A DNA stretch of 53,546 nucleotides from Microbacterium enclense (GTDB taxonomy: Bacteria > Actinomycetota > Actinomycetes > Actinomycetales > Microbacteriaceae): positions 1 through 53,546 of the forward strand of contig NZ_RBZY01000023.1 in assembly GCF_004022425.1 (NCBI RefSeq), in the 5' to 3' direction. The notes beneath the pieces were generated by a model. The model was given only the letters and a program-made list of their open reading frames with translations. It made no database searches and was not told the origin of the DNA. Below are positions 33,077 through 41,872 of this stretch, piece by piece. Within the stretch, counting starts at the first letter, position 1, and the number at the start of each line of letters is the position of its first letter. The translations under genes and the position numbers were made by a program.

Positions 33077-34345
33077 TCACTGCGCGGGAGGGCAGATGGC
33101 GACGGTGCCGATGTTGTCGCGCATCTGCTGCGCTGTCCACGGCAGTCCCGCTTCGGGGATCGTGCGGCCATCGGCGGCGGGGGCCTTCGACGCGATCGCG
33201 GCGAGCTCCCAGGCGAGCCAGGCGCCGACGGCTTCGCTGCCGCCGGAGTTGTTCAGCACGACCGCGACCGACATACCGGTGGACGGATCGGCGAACGCTC
33301 CCACGATGTACCCGGGCACGGAACCGAACTGGCCGATCAGCGACCCCGCCTGATACGCCCCGCCGGTCGCGGTGAACCAGGTCGGCGCCTCGCCGTACGT
33401 GGGAAGCGGCGCGGCGAAGCGGTCGTTGTCGTCGGGAAGCAGGGCACCGGTCGCGAGGGCCTGTGCGTAGCGACCGAGGTCGGTGATGTCGGTGACGACG
33501 CCGGAATCGCCCGCGCCGAAGCTGGCGGACGTCACGGTGTAGTCGCCGGGGTCGGTGCAGTTCCAGATGCCCTCGGGGTTGGGTCGCGACCAGTAACCGG
33601 TGAGCGCGTTGGCGGACGGCGGCGCCGCGGCCGGTCCGGGCAGCGACGTCGCCTCGAGGCCGAGGGGGCCGGCGACGCGCTCGGCGATGAGGTCGGAGAG
33701 CCGTTCGCCCGTGGCGCGTTCGACGGCGAGGCCGGCGATGAGGTAGTTCGTATCGGCATTGCCGTAGGCGACGCCGGGAGCGTTCAGGCGCGGACTCGCG
33801 ATGCCGTAGGCCAGGAGTTCGCGGTCGTTCCACGCTCGAGTGGGGTTGCTGAGCACCTGGTTCTCGAGGAGTGGCTGGTAGCTGCCGAGTCCGGAGGTCC
33901 CGTCGCACAGCTGGCGCAGTGTGATGTCGTCGAAGCCCGGAAGGCCGCTGACCCACGTCGTGATGGGATCGTCGAGCGAGAAGGTCTCTTCGGCGGCGAG
34001 CTCGTAGACGATGTCGCAGGTCATCGCGCGGGTGACATCCGCCGCGCGGAAGCCCATGTCGGCGGTCACCTCGGCGCCGCCCGGCCCTTGCGTCCCGAGA
34101 CCCGATACCCACGAGCCGCTCCACGGCGCCCAGACGCCCACGATGGCGCCGGTCGAGCCGGTGAGCGTCATCGCGGAGGTCACGGCATCCTGCAACTGCG
34201 TGATCGTGTCGTCCGGCAGCGCGCCGTCCACCTGCTCGGGAACATCGATGGATGCCGAGATCTGGGGCGTGCACCCGGAGAGGGCGACGGCGATGATGCT
34301 GGCTCCTGCGACCATCGCGGCCGCCGATCGGCGCCAACCCCGCAT
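33077..34345 (-). CDS. Beta-lactamase-fold lipoprotein with altered catalytic motifs
   Basis: A 422-residue exported lipoprotein: signal sequence and lipobox VALSGC (Cys near residue 25), then a serine beta-lactamase/DD-peptidase-like fold. The usual SxxK motif reads DVTR (about residues 103-106), so the nucleophilic Ser and general-base Lys are both missing. The YxN motif survives (YGN in AYGNADTNY) and the third motif reads GQFGSVPG without His. It probably binds a cell-wall or peptide ligand, or is a pseudoenzyme. ATG 34345 preferred over GTG 34351. Confidence 0.78.
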   Translation of the reverse strand: MRGWRRSAAAMVAGASIIAVALSGCTPQISASIDVPEQVDGALPDDTITQLQDAVTSAMTLTGSTGAIVGVWAPWSGSWVSGLGTQGPGGAEVTADMGFRAADVTRAMTCDIVYELAAEETFSLDDPITTWVSGLPGFDDITLRQLCDGTSGLGSYQPLLENQVLSNPTRAWNDRELLAYGIASPRLNAPGVAYGNADTNYLIAGLAVERATGERLSDLIAERVAGPLGLEATSLPGPAAAPPSANALTGYWSRPNPEGIWNCTDPGDYTVTSASFGAGDSGVVTDITDLGRYAQALATGALLPDDNDRFAAPLPTYGEAPTWFTATGGAYQAGSLIGQFGSVPGYIVGAFADPSTGMSVAVVLNNSGGSEAVGAWLAWELAAIASKAPAADGRTIPEAGLPWTAQQMRDNIGTVAICPPAQ

Positions 34346-34506
34346 GTCCACCCCCAGGAATACCGCGCACGACGAAGCAAGCGCTCGAAGAATCTAAACA
34401 CACGCCGAACTATCGGAGCCCCGGCTTGCGCCCTCGCGGAGTCACGTCTGCATCACGGTTGGCTGCGCGTTGCGGGGCGCGAGTCGCGGGGGGACGACGC
34501 CGCGTC

Positions 34507-35880
34507 TCAGGCCTGCGCGGCCTGCTGCCGGCCGAGCCACGACTGCTTCATGAAACGCCGGACGTCCTCGTCGACGCGGATGTCGCTGGGGCGGAGCGGC
34601 CGCGAAAGGTAGAGGCCGTCCAGGGAGGTCAGGCGGCTGAGCGCGACATACGTCTGCCCCGGCGCGAACGCCCCCGCGCCGAGGTCGACGACCGCGCGGT
34701 CATAGGTCTTCCCCTGCGACTTGTGGATGGTCACGGCCCACGCGAGCCGCAGGGGGAACTGCGTGAACTCGGCGACGATCTCGCGAGAGAGGTTCTTCGT
34801 CCCGGGGTCGTAGGCGTAGCGATAGCGCTCCCAGACGGCCGGCTCGACATCGTGCTCCACCCCGTCGACCTCGACGCGCACGCTGTCGCCCGCGATGCGC
34901 GTGACGGTGCCGATCGTGCCGTTGACCCACCGGGGAGCCTCGCCGAATTGCGCTCCGTCGTTGCGCAGGAACATCACCTGTGCGCCGATCTTGAGCGTCA
35001 GCTCGAGCTCGGCCGGATAGTTGGCCTCCCCGCGCCCGAAGTCGCCCGAGATCTCGGCGTTCGCCGTCTGCGTGCGGCCGACGAGTTCTTCGAGGTGACG
35101 ACGGTTGATCTCGTTCACGCGGTCGTTGCGCGTCGCGAGGGTGATGATCGGATGCTCGCCGTCGTCGGGGTGCGGCGGGGTGCGCGCTCCCGCGGCGTTG
35201 AGGACCCCCGCCATGTCGGCGGTCACGCGTCCGTAGCGCACGGCGTTCAGCAGGGTCTTGAAGCCCGGGTCCGACTGCCGGTGGATCTCGACGAGCTCGT
35301 TGACGTGGAGGTCGGCGCCGTGTCGGCCGATGTCGATGAGACCGTCGCCCGATGTCTCCCCCGACCACACCTTCGCGTCGAAGAACCAGAACGAGCGGTA
35401 GTGATCGCGGATGTAGCGCGCCTCGTCACCGCGCGGCGGCACCGGCGCGAGCTGATATGGGTCGCCGAACATGACGATCTGGGTGCCGCCGAAGGGTTCG
35501 GCACGGCGTCCGCGGGCCTGGCGGAGCGAGCGGTCGATGGCATCCATCAGGTCGGCGTTCACCATCGAGATCTCGTCGATGACGAGCGTGTCGATGGCGT
35601 TGAGGATCTTGCGGGTCGCGTCGTTCTGCTCGATGTCGCCGTTCGCGATCAGCCCGATCGGCAGGCGGAACAGCGAGTGGATCGTCTGCCCCTCGACGTT
35701 GAGCGCGGCGACTCCCGTGGGCGCGCACACGGCGATCTGCTTCTTCGTGTTCCACGCCAGGTGCTGCAGGAGCGTCGACTTGCCGGTGCCGGCTCGCCCG
35801 GTGACGAAGACGTGCTCGCGCGTGTCCTCGATCAGCCGGAACAGCGCCTGCTGTTCGGCCGAGAGGGGTGGCGTGGTCAC
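34507..35880 (-). CDS. PIF1-like superfamily 1 helicase
   Basis: A 457-residue ATPase. Walker A GRAGTGKST is at residues 28-36, the DEISM Walker B near 100, FGDPYQLAPVPP (motif III) near 138, and WAVTIHKSQGKTYDRAVVDL plus TYVALSRLTSLDGLYLS (motifs V-VI) near the end, the RecD/PIF1 arrangement. It likely unwinds DNA 5' to 3' in repair or replication restart. The GTG start has no obvious ribosome binding site; it follows the MerR stop by four bases. Confidence 0.9.
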   Translation of the reverse strand: MTTPPLSAEQQALFRLIEDTREHVFVTGRAGTGKSTLLQHLAWNTKKQIAVCAPTGVAALNVEGQTIHSLFRLPIGLIANGDIEQNDATRKILNAIDTLVIDEISMVNADLMDAIDRSLRQARGRRAEPFGGTQIVMFGDPYQLAPVPPRGDEARYIRDHYRSFWFFDAKVWSGETSGDGLIDIGRHGADLHVNELVEIHRQSDPGFKTLLNAVRYGRVTADMAGVLNAAGARTPPHPDDGEHPIITLATRNDRVNEINRRHLEELVGRTQTANAEISGDFGRGEANYPAELELTLKIGAQVMFLRNDGAQFGEAPRWVNGTIGTVTRIAGDSVRVEVDGVEHDVEPAVWERYRYAYDPGTKNLSREIVAEFTQFPLRLAWAVTIHKSQGKTYDRAVVDLGAGAFAPGQTYVALSRLTSLDGLYLSRPLRPSDIRVDEDVRRFMKQSWLGRQQAAQA

Positions 35881-35884
35881 CGGT

Positions 35885-36346
35885 TCATGCTAGTTCGCGC
35901 GGCGTGCCGGGCGCGGGAACGGGCGGCTCGGTGTGGACGACGAGCCAGCGGGCCTGTCCGGACAGGACGTCCTCGATGTGGCTCCGGAACCGCGGACACT
36001 CGGTGATGTCGTGCGCCCGGCAGCGGAGAGCATGCTCCGTCATCGCCCGGGCCTGAGTGATGTCAGCGGCCCGGCGATCGAGTTCGGCGACGTGCTCCTC
36101 GAGGACGCGATGCCGGTCCGGCGCGTCCTCGTCGAGGAGCACGCGGATCTGGTCGAGCGACATGCCCGCCGCCTTGTTGCGGAGGATCACCGCGATGCGG
36201 ACGAGGTCGTCCTCACCGAACAGCCGCCGGCCGGCGGCGTCGCGGGCGGGGCGGAGAAGACCCTGGTCCTCCCAGTGCCGCAGGACGTGGGTCTCGAGCC
36301 CGAACCGGGCGGCCGCATCGCCGATCGTCTCGCCGTTTGACTTCAT
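35885..36346 (-). CDS. MerR-family regulator
   Basis: A 153-residue protein with an N-terminal MerR helix-turn-helix (TIGDAAARFGLETHVLRHWE, then GRRLFGEDDLVRI), a dimerisation helix (HRVLEEHVAELDRRAADIT) and a C-terminal tail with Cys in LRCRAHDITECPRF. These cysteines could bind metal or sense oxidants. Its ATG lies within a perfect palindrome that also precedes a divergent flavin reductase gene, so it almost certainly controls that gene and itself. Confidence 0.9.
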   Translation of the reverse strand: MKSNGETIGDAAARFGLETHVLRHWEDQGLLRPARDAAGRRLFGEDDLVRIAVILRNKAAGMSLDQIRVLLDEDAPDRHRVLEEHVAELDRRAADITQARAMTEHALRCRAHDITECPRFRSHIEDVLSGQARWLVVHTEPPVPAPGTPRELA

Positions 36347-36360
36347 GTCGACATGAAGTC
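36339..36360. promoter_or_regulatory. Perfect 22-bp palindrome between merR and the reductase gene
   Basis: The two 11-base arms are GACTTCATGTC and GACATGAAGTC. The palindrome contains the merR start codon and, in mirror image, an ATGAAGTC on the plus strand. It is the expected MerR operator. Since merR has no ribosome binding site upstream, the merR message may begin at or near its ATG. Confidence 0.8.
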
Positions 36361-36397
36361 ACAAGATGATCGCGAACGCAAACGAGAGGAGCCCGTC

Positions 36398-37246
36398 ATG
36401 TACGAGGCCATCATCATCGGCGGCGGGCCCGCGGGCCTTCAGGCCGCCCTCACCCTCGGGCGCATGCACCGCCGCACCCTCCTGCTGGACTCCGGCGAGT
36501 ACCGCAACGCCACCGTCGATCACGCCCACAACCTGCTCGGCAACGACGGGGTCGCCCCGGCCGATCTGCGCCGCCGAGGACGCGCCGAGCTCGCCGCCTA
36601 CGCGACGGTGGAGGTACGGGATGCCATGGTCTCCGGGGTCGCGGCGAACCCCGACGGCGTGCGGGTCGAGGTCGCCGGCGAAGAGCTCCGCGCCGACTAC
36701 CTGGTGCTGGCGACCGGTCTCGCCGACGACCTCCCGCCCATCCCCGGCGTGGCGGAGCACTGGGGCAACCGCGTCGCCAACTGCCCGTTCTGCCACGGGC
36801 ACGAGTTCGCGGGGCGCCCGGTCGCGGTACTGAACGCGTCGCCCCACGCGGCGAAGCTGAGAGGGATGCTCGCACCCGTGGCATCCGACGTTCTCGTGCT
36901 CGACCCGGCCGCCGTGGTCCGCGTGGACGACGCGGAGGACGGGCTGCGGCTCACCCTCGATGACGGCGAGACGATCGACGTCGCCGGGGCCTTCGTCGCA
37001 CCGGTCTCGCGGCAGCGGGCGCCCTTCGCGGCGCAGCTGGGGCTCGACGTACAGGAATCGGGCGCCGTCCGCGTCGACCCCTTCGGCCGCACCAGCGTGG
37101 AGCGCGTCTTCGCGGCGGGCGACATGGCCCAGCCCGACCACTTCCCCGGCCCCATGTCGACGCTCGCGGCGGCGATCGGCGCCGGACAGCTGGCCGCGGT
37201 CGCCATCGTGCAGACCCTCGCGGCGGCGTACGAGACCACACCGTGA
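36398..37246 (+). CDS. Thioredoxin reductase-like FAD/NAD(P) oxidoreductase
   Basis: A 282-residue flavoprotein. The ATG at 36398 follows GAGAGGAG; an upstream ATG at 36353 lies in the palindrome and is less likely. FAD motif GGGPAG is at residues 8-13, ATGLADDLPPIPG at about 105, NCPFCHGHEF with a CxxC pair near 131-134, and AAGDMAQPDHF near 240. The CxxC position matches thioredoxin reductases. Without a nearby thioredoxin the electron acceptor is uncertain. Divergent from merR, which probably induces it under stress. Confidence 0.87.
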   Translation: MYEAIIIGGGPAGLQAALTLGRMHRRTLLLDSGEYRNATVDHAHNLLGNDGVAPADLRRRGRAELAAYATVEVRDAMVSGVAANPDGVRVEVAGEELRADYLVLATGLADDLPPIPGVAEHWGNRVANCPFCHGHEFAGRPVAVLNASPHAAKLRGMLAPVASDVLVLDPAAVVRVDDAEDGLRLTLDDGETIDVAGAFVAPVSRQRAPFAAQLGLDVQESGAVRVDPFGRTSVERVFAAGDMAQPDHFPGPMSTLAAAIGAGQLAAVAIVQTLAAAYETTP

Positions 37247-37280
37247 CCGTCGCATTCCGCTTCCGCGCAGGTGCCTTTCC

Positions 37281-37286
37281 TAGACT
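37281..37286 (+). promoter_or_regulatory. Probable -10 element of a leaderless promoter (TAGACT)
   Basis: TAGACT ends six bases before the GTG at 37293; the GGGGAG between them is too close to the start to serve as a ribosome binding site. Confidence 0.6.
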
Positions 37287-37292
37287 GGGGAG

Positions 37293-38375
37293 GTGCACGC
37301 GACGGACGGGGGCCCGGCAGCGCCTACGGGTGCTGCCCCGACGCGACCGCGCCGGCTCGCGCGCGACCTGACGATCCTGGGCGTCATGGGCCTGCTGCTC
37401 CTCGCCGCGCTGGGCGCCGGAGCGGCGGCCGCGTACCGCGAGCTGTACAGCCCGGGCGCGTTCGTCCTGCACTATCTCGAGCTGCTGGAGGACCGTCGCG
37501 CCGCCGAAGCCCTCGCCGTTCCCGGCGTCGCGGTGGACTCGGCCGAACTCGAAGCGGCGGGCCTGCCCGCCACGGCATCCGAGGCCCTGCTGCGCACCTC
37601 GGCGCTGCAACCGATCACCGACGCGCGAGTCACGGACGAAGCCGTCGACGCCGACGTCACGCACGTCACCGTCGAGTACCGTGCAGGTGGCTACAACGGC
37701 CGCACCAGGTTCGCCATCCGACAGGACGGGTGGACCGGTGTCGTCCCGCGCTGGCGTTTCGACGTGAGTCCGCTCGCCGTCGTCGATCTCACCGTGCGCG
37801 GGTCGATGCGGTTCTCGGTCAACGGCTTCGAGGTCGACAAACGTCAGGTGTCGATCGACGGGGTGGATGCCGACCCCACCGCGGCCCTGCCGCTCCTGGT
37901 CTTCTCGCCGGGGTTGTACTCGGTCGCCGTCGACACGGCGATCTCGGCGACACCCGGGGTCGCCATCCTGGCCGACTCTCCCCTCACGAACGTCCCGGTC
38001 GACGTGCAGGCCGACCCTACGGAGGAGTTCGTCTCCGTCGTGCAGCAGCGGGTCGAGGACTTCCTCACCGCGTGCGCCGAGCAGAAGGTGCTGCAGCCGA
38101 CCGGATGCCCGTTCGGCTTCACGGTCCGCAACCGCATCGACGATGCGCCGACCTGGTCGATCGTGGAGCAGCCGACCGTCAGCGTGGTTCCCGACGGAGC
38201 GGGGTGGCGGATTCCGTCCGCGCCGGCCGTCGCCCGCATCGAGGTCGACATCCGATCGATCTTCGACGGCTCCGTCCGCACCGTCGAAGAAGAGGTGCGC
38301 TTCACCGTGGACGGTCAGATCACCGTGCAGCCGGATGGCTCGGCATCCATCGCCGTCGGCGGGCGCGTGGACTGA
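37293..38375 (+). CDS. Conserved hypothetical membrane-anchored protein
   Basis: A 360-residue protein starting at GTG 37293. Residues 1-24 are proline- and arginine-rich, residues 25-48 form one membrane helix (LTILGVMGLLLLAALGAGAA), and the rest is predicted outside the membrane and beta-rich, with two cysteines (ACAEQK and GCPFGF) that could pair. The sequence is typical of actinobacterial envelope proteins of unknown role. Convergent with the CopD-CtaG gene. Confidence 0.75.
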   Translation: MHATDGGPAAPTGAAPTRPRRLARDLTILGVMGLLLLAALGAGAAAAYRELYSPGAFVLHYLELLEDRRAAEALAVPGVAVDSAELEAAGLPATASEALLRTSALQPITDARVTDEAVDADVTHVTVEYRAGGYNGRTRFAIRQDGWTGVVPRWRFDVSPLAVVDLTVRGSMRFSVNGFEVDKRQVSIDGVDADPTAALPLLVFSPGLYSVAVDTAISATPGVAILADSPLTNVPVDVQADPTEEFVSVVQQRVEDFLTACAEQKVLQPTGCPFGFTVRNRIDDAPTWSIVEQPTVSVVPDGAGWRIPSAPAVARIEVDIRSIFDGSVRTVEEEVRFTVDGQITVQPDGSASIAVGGRVD

Positions 38376-38382
38376 TCCCGCG

Positions 38383-40380
38383 TCAGCGACCCTTTGTGGC
38401 CGCGCGCTCGGCCACGCGGGCGTCGCGCTCGGCCATCCGCTGCAGTTCGGCGTTGTACTCGTCGAGCTCGACGTCGCCGACGCGGTCGACGTGGCGGTCG
38501 CGTCGGCGCTGCTGCCGCTCGTCGCTGCGACTCCACTGGATCGCCACGGCGATCGCGAGGATCAGCGTCGGGATCTCGCCCACGCTCCACGCCACACCGC
38601 CGCCGGTGTACTGGTCTTCCAGCGGGGTCGCGCCCCAGGTCCGCCCCATCGCTCCGAACCACTCGGCCGCCATGAGCCCGGAGTTCATCATGATCGCGAT
38701 ACCGAAGAACGCGTGCATCGCCATGACGACGATCAGGATGAGAAGCCGCCCCGGGTAGGGCAACCGGAAGGGAACCGGGTCGGTGCCGATGAGGCTGAGG
38801 ACGAACAGGTACCCGGTGATGAGGAAGTGCGCCACCATCCAGATGTGGCCGACGTGGTCGTACAGCGACCACCGGAACAGGTCGGTGTAGTAGAACGCCC
38901 ACAGCGACCCGATGAACAGGCCCGCCGCGACGAACGGATTGGTGAGGACCGTCGCGACCGGGTTGTGCACGGCCCAGAGGATCCATTCACGACCGCCGCG
39001 CGACCCGTCGTCGCGCTTGCGGATCGCGCGCGCCGCGAGAGTGACGGGAGCGCCCGCCACGAGCAGCAGCGGGATCGCCATCGACAGCAGCATGTGCTCG
39101 ATCATGTGCACGCTGAACAGGTAGTCCTGATACACGTTCAGCGGACCGGACGTCACCCAGAACACCGAGAGCATGCCGAGCGACCACAGCACGGTGCGGT
39201 GGATCGGCCACGCGTCGCCGCGACGGTGCAGGCGCCACGCCCCGGCGAGGTAGAAGAACAGGCCGAAGGCGGCGACGAACGCCCACAGCAGATCGACGTC
39301 CCACGCGGTGAACCAGCGGTCGATCGTGAACTCCGGCGGCAACGGCGAGCCCGTCAGCACCTCGGCGGGAGTCGTGCCGATCAGCGGCAGATCGGCGGCG
39401 GGCGGGGGCGTGCGGGCCAGCGCCACGGCGACGCCGCTCGCGACACCCATGAACACCAGCTCCAGCAGGATGACGCCCCAGAACCGCCGCGAACCGTCGT
39501 CGTCTCCCATGCGGGCGATCAGGCGGCGGCGGTACCAGGCGCCGAGCACACCCATTGCGACCAGCGCCGTGACCTTGACGAGCACGAGGATGCCGTAGGG
39601 CGAGAGGAGGTTCTGCCACCCGACGAGGCCGATCGACGCGCGCACCGTGCCCGACACGGCCACGACGATGAAGGAGACGAGGGCGATCGAGGAGTACCGC
39701 AGCAGCGTCGTCTGCAGCTGAGCGCGGTTCATCGCGGGGCGGACGACCACGAGCAGCACGAGGCCACCGAGCCACACCGCCGCGGCGAGGATGTGGAGCA
39801 CGAGAGAGGTGACGGCGGCCGTGTGGCTCGCCTCGGTCCCGGCGTGGCCCTGCGTCCCCATCGGGATCAGCGAGGCCAGCGCGAGGATGGCGACGAGCAG
39901 CGTCGGAATCCAGGTGCGCACGGCGAACGTGAGCACGGTCAGGACGGCACCGGCGATCGTGGTCAGGAGCCAGGCCGGGCCGACCTCGGTCTCGACGAGG
40001 AAGCGCCCCAGCTGTTGACCGAAGAGGGGGTCGAGCGTCGGAGTCGCGTTGATGACGTTGAGGAACGTCAGGAACCCCGTGGCCGCGGCCGACACGGTGA
40101 ACACGGCCGCGCCGATAGATGCCGTGTCCAGGGCGATCTCGAACGGCCGCTCCCCGGCGGGCAGCGCGAACAGCGCCAGGACGAGCGAGCCCACCATCGT
40201 CGCCGCCGAGAGATTGACGGCGAGGGTCGCGACCGGGAGTCCCCAGCGGACGAAAGGACCGGGGTCGGCCAGCAGCGTCGGCGCGGCTCCGCCGCCGTAG
40301 GCAAGGCCCGCGATGACGCAGATCGCCGAGACCACGATCAGGAGGACGGGTCCGGCCACGCGCAGGGCTCGGGGGTTCAC
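38383..40380 (-). CDS. CopD-CtaG fusion: copper import domain plus cytochrome c oxidase assembly domain
   Basis: A 665-residue membrane protein with about sixteen helices. The N-terminal half (residues 1-330) has the CopD copper-resistance region (HILAAAVWLGGLVLL), and the C-terminal half (370-620) the CtaG_caa3 family pattern (FSVHMIEHMLLSMAIPLLL, HNPVATVLTNP, DHVGHIWMVAHFLITGYLF) with several His that may bind copper. This fusion is usual in actinobacteria and supports copper delivery to cytochrome oxidase. The GTG start follows TAGGCT by six bases. Confidence 0.9.
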   Translation of the reverse strand: MNPRALRVAGPVLLIVVSAICVIAGLAYGGGAAPTLLADPGPFVRWGLPVATLAVNLSAATMVGSLVLALFALPAGERPFEIALDTASIGAAVFTVSAAATGFLTFLNVINATPTLDPLFGQQLGRFLVETEVGPAWLLTTIAGAVLTVLTFAVRTWIPTLLVAILALASLIPMGTQGHAGTEASHTAAVTSLVLHILAAAVWLGGLVLLVVVRPAMNRAQLQTTLLRYSSIALVSFIVVAVSGTVRASIGLVGWQNLLSPYGILVLVKVTALVAMGVLGAWYRRRLIARMGDDDGSRRFWGVILLELVFMGVASGVAVALARTPPPAADLPLIGTTPAEVLTGSPLPPEFTIDRWFTAWDVDLLWAFVAAFGLFFYLAGAWRLHRRGDAWPIHRTVLWSLGMLSVFWVTSGPLNVYQDYLFSVHMIEHMLLSMAIPLLLVAGAPVTLAARAIRKRDDGSRGGREWILWAVHNPVATVLTNPFVAAGLFIGSLWAFYYTDLFRWSLYDHVGHIWMVAHFLITGYLFVLSLIGTDPVPFRLPYPGRLLILIVVMAMHAFFGIAIMMNSGLMAAEWFGAMGRTWGATPLEDQYTGGGVAWSVGEIPTLILAIAVAIQWSRSDERQQRRRDRHVDRVGDVELDEYNAELQRMAERDARVAERAATKGR

Positions 40381-40386
40381 CCCCCA

Positions 40387-40392
40387 AGCCTA
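40387..40392 (-). promoter_or_regulatory. Probable -10 element of a leaderless promoter (TAGGCT)
   Basis: On the minus strand TAGGCT is followed by TGGGGG and then the GTG of the CopD-CtaG gene, the same geometry as at 37281 on the plus strand. Confidence 0.55.
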
Positions 40393-40409
40393 CGTCGCGG
40401 GGGAACACA

Positions 40410-40440
40410 AGAGGGGGGATGCCATTGGCATCCCCCCTCT
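40410..40440 (-). terminator. Terminator downstream of the HU gene
   Basis: A 14-bp perfect stem (arms AGAGGGGGGATGCC and its complement) with an ATT loop follows the HU stop by 17 bases. It insulates HU from the CopD-CtaG promoter. Confidence 0.85.
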
Positions 40441-40457
40441 CACAGGTCTGAGTCGTC

Positions 40458-40745
40458 TTACTTGACGGCGGCCTTCAGCTTCGAGCCGGCGGTGACCTTG
40501 ACGCGCTTACCCGCGGGGATGGAGATCTCCTCGCCCGTCTGGGGGTTGCGACCGGTGCGAGCCGACGTGGCGACCTGCTCGAACGCGATCCAGCCGGGGA
40601 TCGAGACCTTGCTGCCCTTGGCGACCGCCTCGGAGACGGTGGAGAAGAGGGAGTCGAGCACGCTCGACACGGCGGACTGGCTCTGCCCGGTCGCGCTGGC
40701 GATGCTCGCGACGAGCTCGGTCTTGGTGATGGACTTGTCGGCCAT
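40458..40745 (-). CDS. HU-family nucleoid protein
   Basis: A 95-residue histone-like protein starting at ATG 40745, eight bases after GGAGG. The helical N-terminal half (SITKTELVASIASATGQSQS) leads to the HU signature with VSIPGWIAFEQVATSARTGRN and a C-terminal KRVKVTAGSKLKAAVK. It compacts and bends DNA. Unlike mycobacterial HU there is no long lysine-rich tail. It has its own terminator. Confidence 0.95.
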   Translation of the reverse strand: MADKSITKTELVASIASATGQSQSAVSSVLDSLFSTVSEAVAKGSKVSIPGWIAFEQVATSARTGRNPQTGEEISIPAGKRVKVTAGSKLKAAVK

Positions 40746-40965
40746 GTGGTTGTCCTCCAGGCGACGGTCGTGTCGCCTCTCGTTACTTCGGACGAGGAGG
40801 GATTCTCCTCGGTGGTCGGGAGACCGCCTCGACAGTATCAACCGAACCGCGGAATTACGCGGATTCTCCGCGATTTCGCCCGGGAAACGGCGGCGTGTCG
40901 TGCGTCTGGTGTGACCGAAGGGGCTCTTGTGGCGAAAGAGACACGCTCACCGGGCCGGGAAACGA

Positions 40966-41003
40966 CGAAGGGCGGGAGTCCCTCTCGGGACGCCCGCCCT
41001 TCG
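40966..41003 (-). terminator. Strong terminator after rpsN
   Basis: A GC-rich stem with 11-bp outer arms (CGAAGGGCGGG and complement), one A/G mismatch, then five more pairs GTCCC/GGGAC and a TCTC loop. Begins 15 bases after the rpsN stop and ends the rpmB-rpmG-rpsN operon. Confidence 0.88.
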
Positions 41004-41018
41004 CGGTGGTTCTGGTGC

Positions 41019-41324
41019 TTACCAGGACGACTTGGTCACGCCGGGCAGCTCGCCACGGTGCGCCATGTCGCGGAAGCGGACACGCGAGACGCCGAACTTC
41101 GTCAGCACGCCACGGGGGCGGCCGTCGATGACGTCGCGGCTGCGCACGCGAGCGGGCGACGCGTTGCGGGGCAGCTTCTGCAGGCCCACGCGGGCGGCCT
41201 CGCGGGCCTCGTCGGTCGCGTTCGGGTCGACCAGGGTCTTCTTCAGCTCGGCGCGCTTCGCGGCGTAGCGCTCGACGACGACCTTGCGCTGCTCGTTGCG
41301 CGCGATCTTGCTCTTCTTAGCCAT
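41019..41324 (-). CDS. rpsN: 30S ribosomal protein S14 (zinc-independent type)
   Basis: A 101-residue uS14 protein with the C-terminal [20 protein letters not shown] and [13 protein letters not shown] signature. It has no CxxC pairs, so it is the long zinc-independent form. Third gene of rpmB-rpmG-rpsN, 2 bases after rpmG. In many actinobacteria this set replaces zinc-binding paralogues under zinc limitation, but it can also be the only copy. Confidence 0.96.
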   Translation of the reverse strand: MAKKSKIARNEQRKVVVERYAAKRAELKKTLVDPNATDEAREAARVGLQKLPRNASPARVRSRDVIDGRPRGVLTKFGVSRVRFRDMAHRGELPGVTKSSW

Positions 41325-41326
41325 GC

Positions 41327-41497
41327 TTAGCGCTCCTCTCGGAAGTCGACGTGCTTGCGGACCACGGGGTCGTACTTCTTGAGCACGATGCGGTCGGGGT
41401 TGTTGCGGCGGTTCTTGCGCGTCACGTAGGTGTACCCCGTGCCGGCGGTCGAACGCAGCTTGATGATCGGACGGACGTCCTGAGCCTTCTTCGCCAT
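41327..41497 (-). CDS. rpmG: 50S ribosomal protein L33 (cysteine-free type)
   Basis: A 56-residue bL33: [20 protein letters not shown] at the start, then [15 protein letters not shown] and [12 protein letters not shown]. No cysteines, so no zinc ribbon. Its ATG overlaps the rpmB stop by one base (TAATG). Confidence 0.95.
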   Translation of the reverse strand: MAKKAQDVRPIIKLRSTAGTGYTYVTRKNRRNNPDRIVLKKYDPVVRKHVDFREER

Positions 41498-41733
41498 TAC
41501 AGCTTCACGCCCTTCGCCTGCAGGTCACGGACGACGGCTTCGATACCGCGCGCGTCGATGACCTTGATGCCCTTCGCCGAAACGTTGAGCTTGATGTTGC
41601 GACCCAGCGACGGAACGAAGTAGGTCTTCTTCTGCACGTTCGGGTCGAAGCGGCGCTTCGTCCGGCGGTGCGAGTGCGAGATGTTGTGACCGAAGCCGGG
41701 AACCGCTCCAGTCACCTGGCACACTGCTGCCAT
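41497..41733 (-). CDS. rpmB: 50S ribosomal protein L28 (zinc-independent type)
   Basis: A 78-residue bL28 starting [20 protein letters not shown], with [11 protein letters not shown] and a C-terminal [16 protein letters not shown]. It has one cysteine only, so not the zinc-ribbon type. ATG 41733 follows GAAGGAG. No clear Zur-like palindrome was found in the 140 bases upstream. Confidence 0.96.
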   Translation of the reverse strand: MAAVCQVTGAVPGFGHNISHSHRRTKRRFDPNVQKKTYFVPSLGRNIKLNVSAKGIKVIDARGIEAVVRDLQAKGVKL

Positions 41734-41872
41734 GGTGATGTCTCCTTCTGTACCGTGACACCGGACGGTGCCACCCAAGATCCCTTGTCTGCACCCCGTT
41801 CCGGGCACAGCACGAGGCCGGGACCGGAAGAAGGGGTACGTACTGCGTGCTGGAGTGCGCGCAGACAAGCGT

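Noticed and set aside
34346..34506. A missed gene between the helicase and the lipoprotein
   Set aside because: The 161-base gap has no reading frame with a plausible start; it holds the lipoprotein promoter region and an AT-richer patch.
41734..41872. Zur box upstream of rpmB
   Set aside because: No TGAnA/TnTCA dyad could be found in this region.
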